In this document: positions 45,229 through 53,847 of the stretch, one piece after another
Position numbering within the stretch: the stretch's first letter is position 1
Layout: the number at the start of each line of letters is the position of its first letter
Assembly (NCBI GenBank): GCA_027482245.1
Contig: JAIXWG010000007.1
Span: 62,001 to 126,000, forward strand
Origin: Acetobacteraceae bacterium
Lineage (GTDB): Bacteria; Pseudomonadota; Alphaproteobacteria; Acetobacterales; Acetobacteraceae
Length of the DNA: 64,000 bases
Direction of reading: 5' to 3'
The notes under the pieces: model-generated
Told to the model about the DNA's origin: nothing
The model's database searches: none
Seen by the model: the letters and a program-made list of their open reading frames with translations, nothing else
Translations under genes and position numbers: made by a program

Positions 45229-46710
45229 ATGACCATCCCGGCGGGCCAGGCGCCGGTGGCCGACCTGCTCCGCCGCCTGTCCGGCGCCGGGCCGATCGAG
45301 ACGCATATCTCCGCCGTCTTCGTCGGGCCCGACATCGCGTTCAAGCTCAAGAAGGCGGTGACGCTCGGCTTCCTCGACTTCGCGCCGCTGGAGGCGCGGG
45401 AGCGCTATGCGCGGCGCGAACTCGCGCTGAACCAGCCCCTGGCGCCCGGCCTCTACCGGGACGTGGTGCCGGTGACGCGGGGCGCGGATGGCACGCTGGC
45501 GCTGGGCGGAGACGGGCCGGTGGTGGACTGGGTGCTGCGCATGGCGCCGGTGCCGGCCGCCGATTTCCTGGATGCGGTCGCGGATCGCGGCGGGCTCGAT
45601 CCGGCGATGCTGGATGCGGTGGCGGATGCGGTGCTGGCCAGCCACGCGGCGGCCGCGCCGGCCCCGCCCGGCTTCGACGCGCCCTCACGCGCGGCGCTGG
45701 TGCTGGCGGGGAATGTGCGGGACTGCCTGGCGACCGGGCTGCCGGAAGGCCGCGTGATGGCGCTGGGCGGGGCGATGCGCGCGCGGCTGGACGCGCTGGC
45801 GCCGCTGCTGCGGGCGCGGGTGGCGGCGGGGCGCGTCAGGCGCTGCCATGGCGACCTGCACCTGGGCAACCTGGTGCTGCTGGACGGAAGGCCGACGCCT
45901 TTCGACGCGCTGGAGTTCGACGAGGCGCTGGCCACCACCGACACGGGCTACGACCTCGCCTTCCTGCTGATGGACCTGCTGCGCCGCGGCGCGCGCGGGG
46001 CGGCGAACCGCGTGCTGAACCGCTACCTCGCGCGCGATCCCGATATCGGGCTGCTGGAAGCGCTGCCCTTCTGGATGGCGCTGCGCGCCATGGTGCGGGC
46101 GCATGTGGAGGCGCGGCGCGGCGGCGATGGCCTGGCCTATCTGGCGGCGGCGGAGGCGCATCTGGCCCCCGTGCCGCCGCGGCTGGTCGCCGTCGGCGGG
46201 TTGCAGGGCACGGGTAAGACGTGGCTCGCCCGCGCGCTGGCGCCGGGGCTTGGCGTGGCGCCGGGGGCGCTGCACCTCCGCAGCGACGAGATCCGCAAGC
46301 GCCGCGCCGGCGTGGCGCCGGAGGATCGGCTGCCGGCTTCGGCCTATGGGGAGGCCGAGAGCCTGGCCGTGCATGCGGCGATGTTCGCCCTGGCGCGGCA
46401 GGCGCTGGCGGCGGGGCATTCGGTGGTGCTGGACGCCGTCTTCCTGAACCCCGCCCGGCGGGCGGAGGCCGAGGCGGCGGCCGCGCCGCATCCCTTCACC
46501 GGCTTCTGGCTGGAAGCACCGATCGCCGTGCTGCGGGAGAGGGTGGAGCGGCGGGTGGGCGATGCGTCGGACGCCACCGTCGCCGTGCTGGAAAGCGCCG
46601 CCAGCGCCGACCCCGGCGTGATCACCTGGCAACGCCTGGACGCCACCGCGCCGGAAGGCCCGGCCCGGGCGGCCCTGGCCTTGTCTGGCGGAATCGGCGC
46701 ATACAGTTAA
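45229..46710 (+). CDS. Fused aminoglycoside-phosphotransferase-like / P-loop kinase protein
   Basis: 493 residues. The N-terminal part (about 1-330) resembles the APH kinase fold, with RRCHGDLHLGNLVLLDG (Brenner-like motif) and FDALEFDEALATTDTGYDLAFLLMDL. The C-terminal part has a Walker A GGLQGTGKTWLAR and HLRSDEIRKRRAG, typical of an AAA_33 small-molecule kinase. This fusion occurs widely in Proteobacteria; substrates are not known. It is close behind pdxH, which suggests cotranscription. Confidence 0.8.
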   Translation: MTIPAGQAPVADLLRRLSGAGPIETHISAVFVGPDIAFKLKKAVTLGFLDFAPLEARERYARRELALNQPLAPGLYRDVVPVTRGADGTLALGGDGPVVDWVLRMAPVPAADFLDAVADRGGLDPAMLDAVADAVLASHAAAAPAPPGFDAPSRAALVLAGNVRDCLATGLPEGRVMALGGAMRARLDALAPLLRARVAAGRVRRCHGDLHLGNLVLLDGRPTPFDALEFDEALATTDTGYDLAFLLMDLLRRGARGAANRVLNRYLARDPDIGLLEALPFWMALRAMVRAHVEARRGGDGLAYLAAAEAHLAPVPPRLVAVGGLQGTGKTWLARALAPGLGVAPGALHLRSDEIRKRRAGVAPEDRLPASAYGEAESLAVHAAMFALARQALAAGHSVVLDAVFLNPARRAEAEAAAAPHPFTGFWLEAPIAVLRERVERRVGDASDATVAVLESAASADPGVITWQRLDATAPEGPARAALALSGGIGAYS

Positions 46711-46746
46711 TCGGGAAGGCCTTGCATCAAAGAGAGGAGGGGCGCG

Positions 46747-47625
46747 ATGGCTTATCGCCGCCTGCTGCTGCCACTGACCGGGACCGCGGCCGGGGAGGCC
46801 GCGATGACGACCGCGCTGATGACGGCGCGGATCTGGAACGCGCATCTGCACTGCCTGCATGTGCGGGTGGATGCGCGCGACGTCGCGCCCCTGGCCGGCG
46901 AGGGCCTGTCCGGCGCGATGATCGAGGAGATGATGGCCGCGACCGAGCGCGAGAGCGGGGAGCGCGCGGGCCGCGTCCGCACGCTGTTCGAGAAGTTCGC
47001 CGCCATCCATGGCGACCTGACGCTCGCCTCCGATCCCAACACCGCGCTGAAGGTGCCGGGCGTCACCATCTCCTTCGAAGCCATTGCGGGGCGGGAGGAG
47101 GATGTGGTGGCGCAGCAGTCGCGCCTCTACGACATGGCCGTGGTGCCGCATCCCGAGGCCGATGAGGATGTCAGCAGCAGCGATGCGCTGCACGCCGTGC
47201 TGTTCGACAGCGGCCGGCCCGTGCTGATCGCGCCACGCCAGGCGCCGTCCGTGATCGGGTCCCGCGTCTGCATCGCCTGGAACGGCAGCGCGGAGAGTGC
47301 GGCGGCCGTCGCCGCGGCGCTGCCCTGGCTGCACCGGGCGCAGGCGGTGCGCATCCTCTGCTCCGACGACTACCAGCGGCGTGGGCCGCTAGCGGAGGGC
47401 ATCCGCGCCTATCTCCGCTGGCACGAGATCGAGGCCGAGGTCGTGCCCTTCAAGCCGGCGACGCGGGAAGTGGGCGCGGGGCTGCTGGGTGCCGCGCGGG
47501 ATTTCGGCGCGGACCTGATGTGCCAGGGCGCCTACAGCCATTCGCGCCTGCGCCAGCTGATCCTGGGCGGCGTGACGCGGCACGTGTTGGAGAACAGCGA
47601 GATCCCGATCCTGATGTGCCGCTGA
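46747..47625 (+). CDS. Universal stress protein (two UspA domains)
   Basis: 292 residues. Two tandem Usp domains: the first from MAYRRLLLPLTGTAAGEAA, the second from VCIAWNGSAESAAAVAAALPWL to the nucleotide-binding end LCQ-like segment GAYSHSRLRQLILGGVTRHVLENSEIPIL, here LMCQGAYSH. The G(2)xG-S/T type end suggests ATP binding. Role is in stress survival in general; nothing specific can be read. Confidence 0.85.
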   Translation: MAYRRLLLPLTGTAAGEAAMTTALMTARIWNAHLHCLHVRVDARDVAPLAGEGLSGAMIEEMMAATERESGERAGRVRTLFEKFAAIHGDLTLASDPNTALKVPGVTISFEAIAGREEDVVAQQSRLYDMAVVPHPEADEDVSSSDALHAVLFDSGRPVLIAPRQAPSVIGSRVCIAWNGSAESAAAVAAALPWLHRAQAVRILCSDDYQRRGPLAEGIRAYLRWHEIEAEVVPFKPATREVGAGLLGAARDFGADLMCQGAYSHSRLRQLILGGVTRHVLENSEIPILMCR

Positions 47626-47627
47626 CC

Positions 47628-47981
47628 GTGGCGCGGCTGGCGATGGCGGGGGCCGCGCTGGCCTTCGCGATGGGGGCGGCGGTGGCGCAGCCCCGGGTGC
47701 AGGATGGGCGGCTCACCCCCGGCCCGTCCCGCGCGGTGGTGACGGAGGCGGTGGCCGGCGATGCCGCCTGCTACCTGACGCTCCGCGACCAGGCCGGGCA
47801 GAGCGCGACCTGGGAAGCCGCCTTCGAGGCTTGCGAGGCGGCGGGCAGCCGGATCGGCCAGGTCTTCGCGCTCGAATGGGGCCTCGGCACCATCCTGCAC
47901 CCGGACTGCCAGGGCGACGCGAATTGCGGGCGGTCGCTGCGGATCATGCTGGTGCAGAAGGCGGTGCCGCTGGCGCGGTAG
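47628..47981 (+). CDS. Small exported protein, unknown function
   Basis: 117 residues from GTG at 47628, two bases after the Usp stop; an ATG five codons in (47643) is an alternative. VARLAMAGAALAFAMGAAVAQ is a signal peptide. The mature part has three cysteines after the first (DAACYLTL, FEACEAAG, HPDCQGDANCGRSL). It overlaps the convergent DUF1203 gene by 38 bases at the 3' ends. No family recognised. Confidence 0.55.
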   Translation: MARLAMAGAALAFAMGAAVAQPRVQDGRLTPGPSRAVVTEAVAGDAACYLTLRDQAGQSATWEAAFEACEAAGSRIGQVFALEWGLGTILHPDCQGDANCGRSLRIMLVQKAVPLAR

Positions 47982-48465
47982 ACGCGGCCGGCTTTTCCAC
48001 CGCCACCAGCAGGCAGCCCGGCCGCGCCGTGTGGATGTTCACATGCGCGGTGCGCGGGTCAGCGAGCGCCCGGGCCAGCGGCGCCGCCACCTCGGCACCC
48101 TTCGTCACCTGGCCGAGGTCGTAGAGGCAGAGATCGTCGCTGTCATAGGCGCGGACGGAGACTAGGCCATTGGCCAGCACCGACGGCGCGATGCGGCCCG
48201 CTTCCTCGAAGCGGGGGCAATCGGACTCCTCGGCGTGCAGGAAGATCGGGCTCGGCGTCCAGTAGACGCCCAGCGGGCGCGGCAGGTCGTAGCTGCCCAG
48301 CAGCATCATCTGGCCGGGCTGGCCGAGCTGGAGGCAGTGGCGGCAGGGGAAGCCGGGGCCATCGACGGTGCGGCGGATCAGCACGTTGCCCCGGTCGTCG
48401 CGGCCCGTTTCGCGCCAGCGCGCGGCGGTCTCGGCGGGGATGGGGATGCAGCGGAAGGCGGTCAT
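47944..48465 (-). CDS. DUF1203 protein
   Basis: 173 residues from ATG at 48463-48465. RCIPIPAETAARWRETGRDDRGN, PCRHCLQLGQPGQMMLLGSYDL and GVYWTPSPIFLHAEESDC are characteristic of the DUF1203 family of small cytoplasmic proteins with no assigned role. The PCRHCL CxxC and a later cysteine could bind a metal. Its 3' end overlaps the convergent exported protein gene. Confidence 0.78.
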   Translation of the reverse strand: MTAFRCIPIPAETAARWRETGRDDRGNVLIRRTVDGPGFPCRHCLQLGQPGQMMLLGSYDLPRPLGVYWTPSPIFLHAEESDCPRFEEAGRIAPSVLANGLVSVRAYDSDDLCLYDLGQVTKGAEVAAPLARALADPRTAHVNIHTARPGCLLVAVEKPAASTAPAAPPSAPA

Positions 48466-48607
48466 GGCGGGCTCCTGCGGTGTCGCCATGCTGGGCGGGC
48501 AGAGCGCGGCCCCGCCATCCGCGCGTTGCGCCGGCACGCGCGGTCCCGCGTCGGCGGCACCCGATCACGCTTTAGTGAGGGCTTAACCCCCGGCGTCTAA
48601 ATCCTGA

Positions 48608-48630
48608 GGCAATCCTTTCGGAAGATTGCC
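48608..48630 (+). promoter_or_regulatory. Hairpin presenting the ribosome binding site of the subtilase gene
   Basis: GGCAATC and GATTGCC form a perfect 7-bp stem with a nine-base loop. The only Shine-Dalgarno-like bases (GGAAG, 48620-48624) lie in the loop and stem edge, and the GTG start follows two bases after the stem. This could gate translation. Confidence 0.4.
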
Positions 48631-48632
48631 AC

Positions 48633-50642
48633 GTGACCCTCCTACCTCCGCAGTTCCCGCTTCCCGAGACGGTCGAGGAGGTGGCCTCCCCGCTCTGGTC
48701 CGCCCGCCCCATCGCGGCGCCCGATGCCGGCGCCGCCCCCGCCACGGCGTCGCCGCCAGCCCTGCCGGAGGCTGCCGGGCTGATCGTGCAATTCGCGCCG
48801 GAGGCGACGGCCGCCACCATCCAGGCGGCGCTGCAGGCGCTGGGCGGCGAGGTCACGCAATGGCTGCGCGCGGCGGAGCCCGGTGCCGGCCCCCTGGCCG
48901 CGATCACCGCCGCGCCGGGCATCACGGCGGAGGCGGCGATCGAGGCGCTGGCGCCGGTCGCCGGCATCACCTTCGCGGAGGTGGACGGCGAGCTTTCCAT
49001 CGCCGCCGTCAGCAACGACCCGAGCTACGCCAATGGCGGGATGTGGGGCATGCTGGGCGATACCGGCGCCATGAAGAACGCCTTCGGCAGCCAGGCGAAC
49101 GAGGCCTGGGCGGCCGGCCAGGTCGGCTCGACCAAGGCGGTGGTCGGCGTCGTGGACACCGGCATCGATTACCGCCACCAGGACCTCTACCTGAATGTCT
49201 GGCTGAACCAGGGGGAGATCCCGGCGCTGCTGCGCGGACAGCTGACCGACACGGATCGCGACGGGCTGATCACCTTCCGCGACCTGAATGCCAGCGCCAA
49301 TGCCCGCCTGGTCAGCGACATCAACCGCAACGGCCGCATCGATGCCGGCGACCTGCTGAACGACATCCGGTGGGAGAACGGCATCGACGAGGATCGCAAC
49401 GGCTACCGCGACGACCTCATCGGCTGGGACTTCGCCAACAACGACAACGATCCCTTCGATGACAACGGCCATGGCACGCATGTCTCCGGCACCATCGGTG
49501 CCACCGGTGGCGATGGCGTGGGCGTCGCGGGCGTGGCGTGGAACGTGCAGATGGTGGCGCTGAAGTTCCTGGCGGCGAACGGGTCGGGCAACACCTCCGC
49601 CGCCGTGCAGGCGCTGGACTATTTCACGAAGGCCGCGGCCGCGGCCTCCCACGGCGAGAACTTCGTCGCCACCAACAATTCCTGGGGCGGCGGCGCCTAT
49701 TCCCAGGCGGTGGCGGATGCGGTCACGCGCGGCGCCAAGCAGGACATCCTGTTCATCGCGGCCGCCGGCAATGGCGGCGCGGATGGCGTGGGCGACAACA
49801 ACGACGTCGTCGCCAACTGGCCGTCCAACTACAACACCTCGGCGGCGGCGGGGTATGACGCCGTCATCGCCGTCGCGGCGCTGACCAGCACGGGGGCGCG
49901 GGCCGGCTTCTCCAACTACGGCGTCAGTACCGTCGATATCGCGGCGCCGGGCGCGGGCATCCTCTCCACCCTGCCAGGCGATTCCTATGGCAGCTACAGC
50001 GGCACCTCCATGGCCACGCCGCATGTGACGGGTGCCGCGGTGCTCTACGCCGCGGCGAACCCCAACGCGACGGCGGCGGAGATCCGCGCGGCGCTGCTCG
50101 GCAGCGCGGCGGCGACGGCATCGATGCAGGGCGCGGATGCGACGGGCGGGCGGCTCGACATCGGCGCGCTGATGGCCACCACGCCGGGCACGACCCCGCC
50201 GGCCCCGACCCTGCCTGCCGCCATCCTCGGCACCAATGGCAATGACGCGCTGGTCGGCACCGCGGCGGGGGAGGTGATCTGCGGCATTCCCGCCGGCGCC
50301 GGCACGCTGGGGCGCGGCACGATCGACAGGCTGACCGGCGGCGCCGGCGCCGACACCTTCGTGCTCGGCGATGGCCGCGGCGTCTTCTACAATGACGGCG
50401 CGGCGACGAATGCGGCGATGGCGGATTACGCGCAGATCCTGGACTTCACGAAGGGCGACCGCATCCAGCTGTCCGACGACGTCGCCAGCTATTTCCTGGT
50501 GTCGATGACGCTGGGTGGGCTGAGGGGACTTGGCATCCTGGCCGACCTGAACGGCAATGGCCGCTACGACGCGGCGGATGAGCTGGTGGGGCATGTCGCC
50601 AACGTCACCAGCCTGGCGTCGGGCGATTTCATCTTCGCCTGA
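48633..50642 (+). CDS. Secreted subtilisin-like serine protease with RTX-type C-terminus
   Basis: 669 residues, start GTG. An I9-like propeptide (about 45-125) precedes the S8 catalytic domain: Asp175 (VVGVVDTGIDY), His280 (NGHGTHVSG), Asn380 (AAAGN) and Ser459 (GTSMATPHV). Between Asp and His lie two EF-hand or dockerin-like calcium loops (DTDRDGLITFRD, DINRNGRIDAGD). The end (ILGTNGNDALVGTAAGEV, GGAGADTFVLGDGRG and SLASGDFIF) is the RTX type, so type I secretion is likely. It lacks a Sec signal. No neighbour transporter. Confidence 0.88.
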   Translation: MTLLPPQFPLPETVEEVASPLWSARPIAAPDAGAAPATASPPALPEAAGLIVQFAPEATAATIQAALQALGGEVTQWLRAAEPGAGPLAAITAAPGITAEAAIEALAPVAGITFAEVDGELSIAAVSNDPSYANGGMWGMLGDTGAMKNAFGSQANEAWAAGQVGSTKAVVGVVDTGIDYRHQDLYLNVWLNQGEIPALLRGQLTDTDRDGLITFRDLNASANARLVSDINRNGRIDAGDLLNDIRWENGIDEDRNGYRDDLIGWDFANNDNDPFDDNGHGTHVSGTIGATGGDGVGVAGVAWNVQMVALKFLAANGSGNTSAAVQALDYFTKAAAAASHGENFVATNNSWGGGAYSQAVADAVTRGAKQDILFIAAAGNGGADGVGDNNDVVANWPSNYNTSAAAGYDAVIAVAALTSTGARAGFSNYGVSTVDIAAPGAGILSTLPGDSYGSYSGTSMATPHVTGAAVLYAAANPNATAAEIRAALLGSAAATASMQGADATGGRLDIGALMATTPGTTPPAPTLPAAILGTNGNDALVGTAAGEVICGIPAGAGTLGRGTIDRLTGGAGADTFVLGDGRGVFYNDGAATNAAMADYAQILDFTKGDRIQLSDDVASYFLVSMTLGGLRGLGILADLNGNGRYDAADELVGHVANVTSLASGDFIFA

Positions 50643-50777
50643 GCGCACCGCGTCATTCACCGCCTGAATGGGGGTGATGCGGACATGCCGGCTGTGGAAA
50701 GGGGCACGACCGTCCTATCTCTCCGCCCGACAAGACGGCCAGGGACAACCCCAGGCCACAGGAACGGGAGATATCCC

Positions 50778-51488
50778 ATGATCGACGTCCGACCCTTCGC
50801 CAGCCTCGGCGGTGCGAACCACGGCTGGCTCAAGGCGAAGCACCACTTCTCCTTCGCCAACTACCATGACCCCAAGCGCATGAACTGGGGCCGGCTGCGC
50901 GTGTGGAACGATGACGAGATCGCGGCCGGCACGGGCTTCGACGCGCATCCCCACCGCGACATGGAAATCATCACCTATGTGCGGGAGGGTGCGATCACCC
51001 ACCGCGACAACATGGGCAATGAGGGCCGGACCGGCGCGGGCGACGTGCAGATCATGTCGGCCGGCACGGGCGTGGTGCACGCCGAATACAATCTGGAGCC
51101 GGAGACGACGAAGATCTTCCAGATCTGGATCATGCCGGACACGCGCGGCGCCAAGCCGAACTGGGGCGCCAAGTCCTTCCCGAAGGCGAACCGGGAGGCG
51201 GCGTTCGAGGTCCTGGCCTCCGGCCGTCCCGCCGATGCGGGGACAGGCGCGCTGCCCATCAACGTCAACGGCGCGGTGATGGCGGCGACCATCGCCAAGG
51301 GCCAGACGCTGACGCAGGCCCTCGCCGCCGGGCGCGCCGCCTACCTGGTGCTGGCCAAGGGCTCGGCGACGGTGAACGGCGCGGCGCTGGGTGAGCGTGA
51401 CGGCGTCGGCATCGCGCAGGAGGAGGCGGTGACCATCACCGCGACCGAGGACGCCGAGGTCGTGATGGTGGAAGTCGCGGACGAATAA
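50778..51488 (+). CDS. Pirin-family protein (bicupin)
   Basis: 236 residues. ANHGWLKAKHHFSFANYHD, GFDAHPHRDMEIITYVREGAITHRDNMG and GTGVVHAEYN are the metal-binding cupin motifs of pirins (HxH...H...E). Bacterial pirins may act as quercetinases or redox regulators. ATG at 50778 is chosen over earlier in-frame codons because it begins the conserved N-terminus. It is followed by a stem-loop. Confidence 0.85.
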   Translation: MIDVRPFASLGGANHGWLKAKHHFSFANYHDPKRMNWGRLRVWNDDEIAAGTGFDAHPHRDMEIITYVREGAITHRDNMGNEGRTGAGDVQIMSAGTGVVHAEYNLEPETTKIFQIWIMPDTRGAKPNWGAKSFPKANREAAFEVLASGRPADAGTGALPINVNGAVMAATIAKGQTLTQALAAGRAAYLVLAKGSATVNGAALGERDGVGIAQEEAVTITATEDAEVVMVEVADE

Positions 51489-51496
51489 GGCGCGCC

Positions 51497-51522
51497 GCCG
51501 GGGGGGAAGACACCCCCGGCGC
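51497..51522. terminator. Stem-loop after the pirin gene
   Basis: CGCCGGGGG and CCCCCGGCG form a perfect 9-bp stem with an eight-base loop, 8 bases after the pirin stop. There is no T-run, so it is a possible terminator or mRNA-stabilising hairpin. Confidence 0.4.
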
Positions 51523-51628
51523 CGTGGTTCGCGTCCGGGTTGCAGGACCCGGGATATTTCACAATCTTGAACGATGCCGCATCGTCCTGCCGGGCCCGCG
51601 TAGGGGGCCCGGGTTCGGGAGGATGCGG

Positions 51629-53074
51629 ATGTCGTTCCTGGTTGACGTGGCTTTCCTGCAGCGACGCGTGACGCCGGATGCCACGCAGTTGCAGGTGGTG
51701 TGGCTGTTCACCACGGGGCCGGAAATCGCCACGCGGATCACGGCGTTGAACTGGGGCGATGGCACCAGCGGCTTCGCCATGCCGGGAACGCCCTCCGCCG
51801 CCTTCACCTCCGAATACTTCTACCTCGGCGGCTATGCCGCGCCGTCGCAACCGGTCTACGGCACCGCGAGCTTCGTGGCCGAGGTATTCGGCAGGCCCGG
51901 TTATGCGGGGCTGGAGAATGTGCGCCTGGCGCTGGATCCGGATGCCGAGCGGGATCTGTATGTCGATGGCTCCCGCGCGGGCAGCCGCTGGCTGATGGTG
52001 GCCGGCGCGGGCGCCGATACCCTGGCCGGCAGTACCGATCGCGACACCATCCATGCCGGCGCCGGGGCCGATTCCGTCAGCGGTGGCCAGGGGCGCGACG
52101 TGCTCTACGGGGAGGTCGGCAACGACACCGTGGCGGGCGATGGCGGCGATGATGCCCTCTACGGCAATGCCGGGAATGACTGGCTGGTCGGCGGGTCCGG
52201 CAATGACGGGCTGGATGGCGGCGTCGGCGCCGATACGCTGGATGGCGGGTCCGGCAACGACGTCGCCACCGCCGGTACGGGCGATGACTGGGTTCGGGGC
52301 GGCGCCGGGGACGACACGGCCTATGGCCAGGACGGGGCCGACTGGCTGCGCGGCGATGCGGGGCTGGACTGGCTGACGGGCGGCGATGGCGCCGACACCC
52401 TCCAGGGCGGCGGCGATGCCGATACGCTGGATGGCGGGGCGGGCAATGACCGGCTGCTCGGCGATGCCGGGGACGATGTGGTCTCAGGCGGGGACGGCAA
52501 TGACCGCGCCTATGGCGGCGCCGGCGCCGACAGCCTGATGGGGGAGGGCGACCAGGACAGCCTGTTCGGCGAGGCCGGGGCCGATACGCTGATGGGCGGC
52601 GATGGCGATGACCGCCTGCTGGGCGGGACGGAGGGTGACTTCCTCTACGGCGATGGCGGCCTGGACCGGCTGGAGGGCGGCGACGGCGACGACTTCATGA
52701 TGGGGGGCATCGGCCGCGATACGCTGATCGGCGGCGCGGGGGCCGACACCTTCTTCGGCAGCGTCGATGCGGATCTGCTGGTCACCACCGCGGACGGGGC
52801 GCGTGACGTCTTCATGTACATCAACCCGACGGCCGAGAATGACCGCATCCTGGGCTTCGTGTCCGGGGAGGATGTGATCCAGCTGTTCTTCGGCCCGGCC
52901 GGCCCGCTGATCCAGGGCGCGGCGCCGGTCGCGGGCGTGGGGCCGGCGGTGCTGTTCGATACGCGCAACGGCAGGTTGAGCTACGATTCCGATGGCGCCG
53001 GCGGGGTGGATGCCGTGCTGATCGCGACGCTGGTCGGCGTGACCAGCCTGGCGGCGGGCGACGTCATCATCTGA
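51629..53074 (+). CDS. RTX calcium-binding secreted protein
   Basis: 481 residues. About 120 N-terminal residues (MSFLVDVAFLQRRVTPDATQ, then AEVFGRPGYAGLENVRLAL) form a non-repeat domain. From about residue 130 to 390 there are some twenty RTX nonapeptides (GGxGxDxLx). The end SYDSDGAGGVDAVLIATLVG and SLAAGDVII is a type I secretion-type C-terminus. No enzyme motif is visible; it may be an adhesin or S-layer-like protein. The second of two close ATGs (51629) fits the GGGAGG site better than the first (51623). Confidence 0.8.
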   Translation: MSFLVDVAFLQRRVTPDATQLQVVWLFTTGPEIATRITALNWGDGTSGFAMPGTPSAAFTSEYFYLGGYAAPSQPVYGTASFVAEVFGRPGYAGLENVRLALDPDAERDLYVDGSRAGSRWLMVAGAGADTLAGSTDRDTIHAGAGADSVSGGQGRDVLYGEVGNDTVAGDGGDDALYGNAGNDWLVGGSGNDGLDGGVGADTLDGGSGNDVATAGTGDDWVRGGAGDDTAYGQDGADWLRGDAGLDWLTGGDGADTLQGGGDADTLDGGAGNDRLLGDAGDDVVSGGDGNDRAYGGAGADSLMGEGDQDSLFGEAGADTLMGGDGDDRLLGGTEGDFLYGDGGLDRLEGGDGDDFMMGGIGRDTLIGGAGADTFFGSVDADLLVTTADGARDVFMYINPTAENDRILGFVSGEDVIQLFFGPAGPLIQGAAPVAGVGPAVLFDTRNGRLSYDSDGAGGVDAVLIATLVGVTSLAAGDVII

Positions 53075-53847
53075 GGACCGGCAGGCGGGCGAGTTCCGCC
53101 CGCAGCACGCCGATCGGGTCCCGCCCGGGACCGGCGGCCACCAGCGCGCGGTGGCCGCCTTCCAGCACCAGCTGCCGCGCGCCCGGCAGCAGGGCGGAGG
53201 CGACGGGGACGAGGCCGTCATTCGGCCCCGAGCCCTCCGCCTCCATCCAGCGCGATGGGGGCATGGGCGCGGTCCTGGGCCGAGGGGGTGGGGCCGATGG
53301 CGGTGGCGAGGCTCGCCATCGGCACGGCCTCCACCAGCGCCGCGATGGCCGCGGCGTGGTCCTGCATCCAGCGCGCGCGGACCGCCGTGGTCAGGTCCTT
53401 CACGCCCCGCCCGGTGCCGAGGCCGAGCAGCCGCGCGGCATGGTGGGTGGCCAGGTGGAAGGCGCGGACGCCGCAGACGCGGTCCGCCACCGGCGATCCG
53501 CGGAAGGGCGATTGCAGCGCGATGAAGCCGCGGCAGCGGGGCGCCATGCCGGGGCGGAGCAGCGCGGCCAGCGCCTCCAGCCCCCCCTTGGAATGGCCGA
53601 CCAGGATGAAGGGCCCATCCTCCGCCAGCGCGGCTTCCGCGATGCGGCCGGCATTGACGCCGACGGGCGCGACCGTCGGCAGGCGCAGCACCCGCGCCGC
53701 GACGCCGATGCGCGCCAGCCAGTCGATCTGCCCCGCCATGTAGTCGAGGCCGATGGGCCGGAGCCCGGCCATCACCTCCCCCAGCAGCCCGTAGCAGAGC
53801 AGGACCCGCGTGCCGGCGAGGTGGGTGGCGAGGGCCGCGTCCTCCAT
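53067..53847 (-). pseudogene. Alpha/beta hydrolase broken by a single-base frameshift
   Basis: The gene starts at 53847 (MEDAALATHLAGTRVLLCYG) with nucleophile elbow GHSKGGLEAL. It runs in frame to AHAPIALDGG and stops at 53218. The expected end, MEAEGSGPNDGLVPVASALLPG...GGHRALVA, lies in the next frame down to 53067. Removing one C from the run of five (plus-strand G run 53257-53261) restores one reading frame of about 259 codons. The break precedes the catalytic Asp/His region. It could be a mutation, a sequencing error or a slippage site. The start overlaps the reductase stop by one base. Confidence 0.75.

Noticed and set aside
45217..45240. Direct repeat GACCATCCCGGCAT around the start of the kinase fusion as a regulatory site
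   Set aside because: It is a ten-base repeat (GACCATCCCG) that covers the pdxH stop and the next start; most likely a chance duplication.
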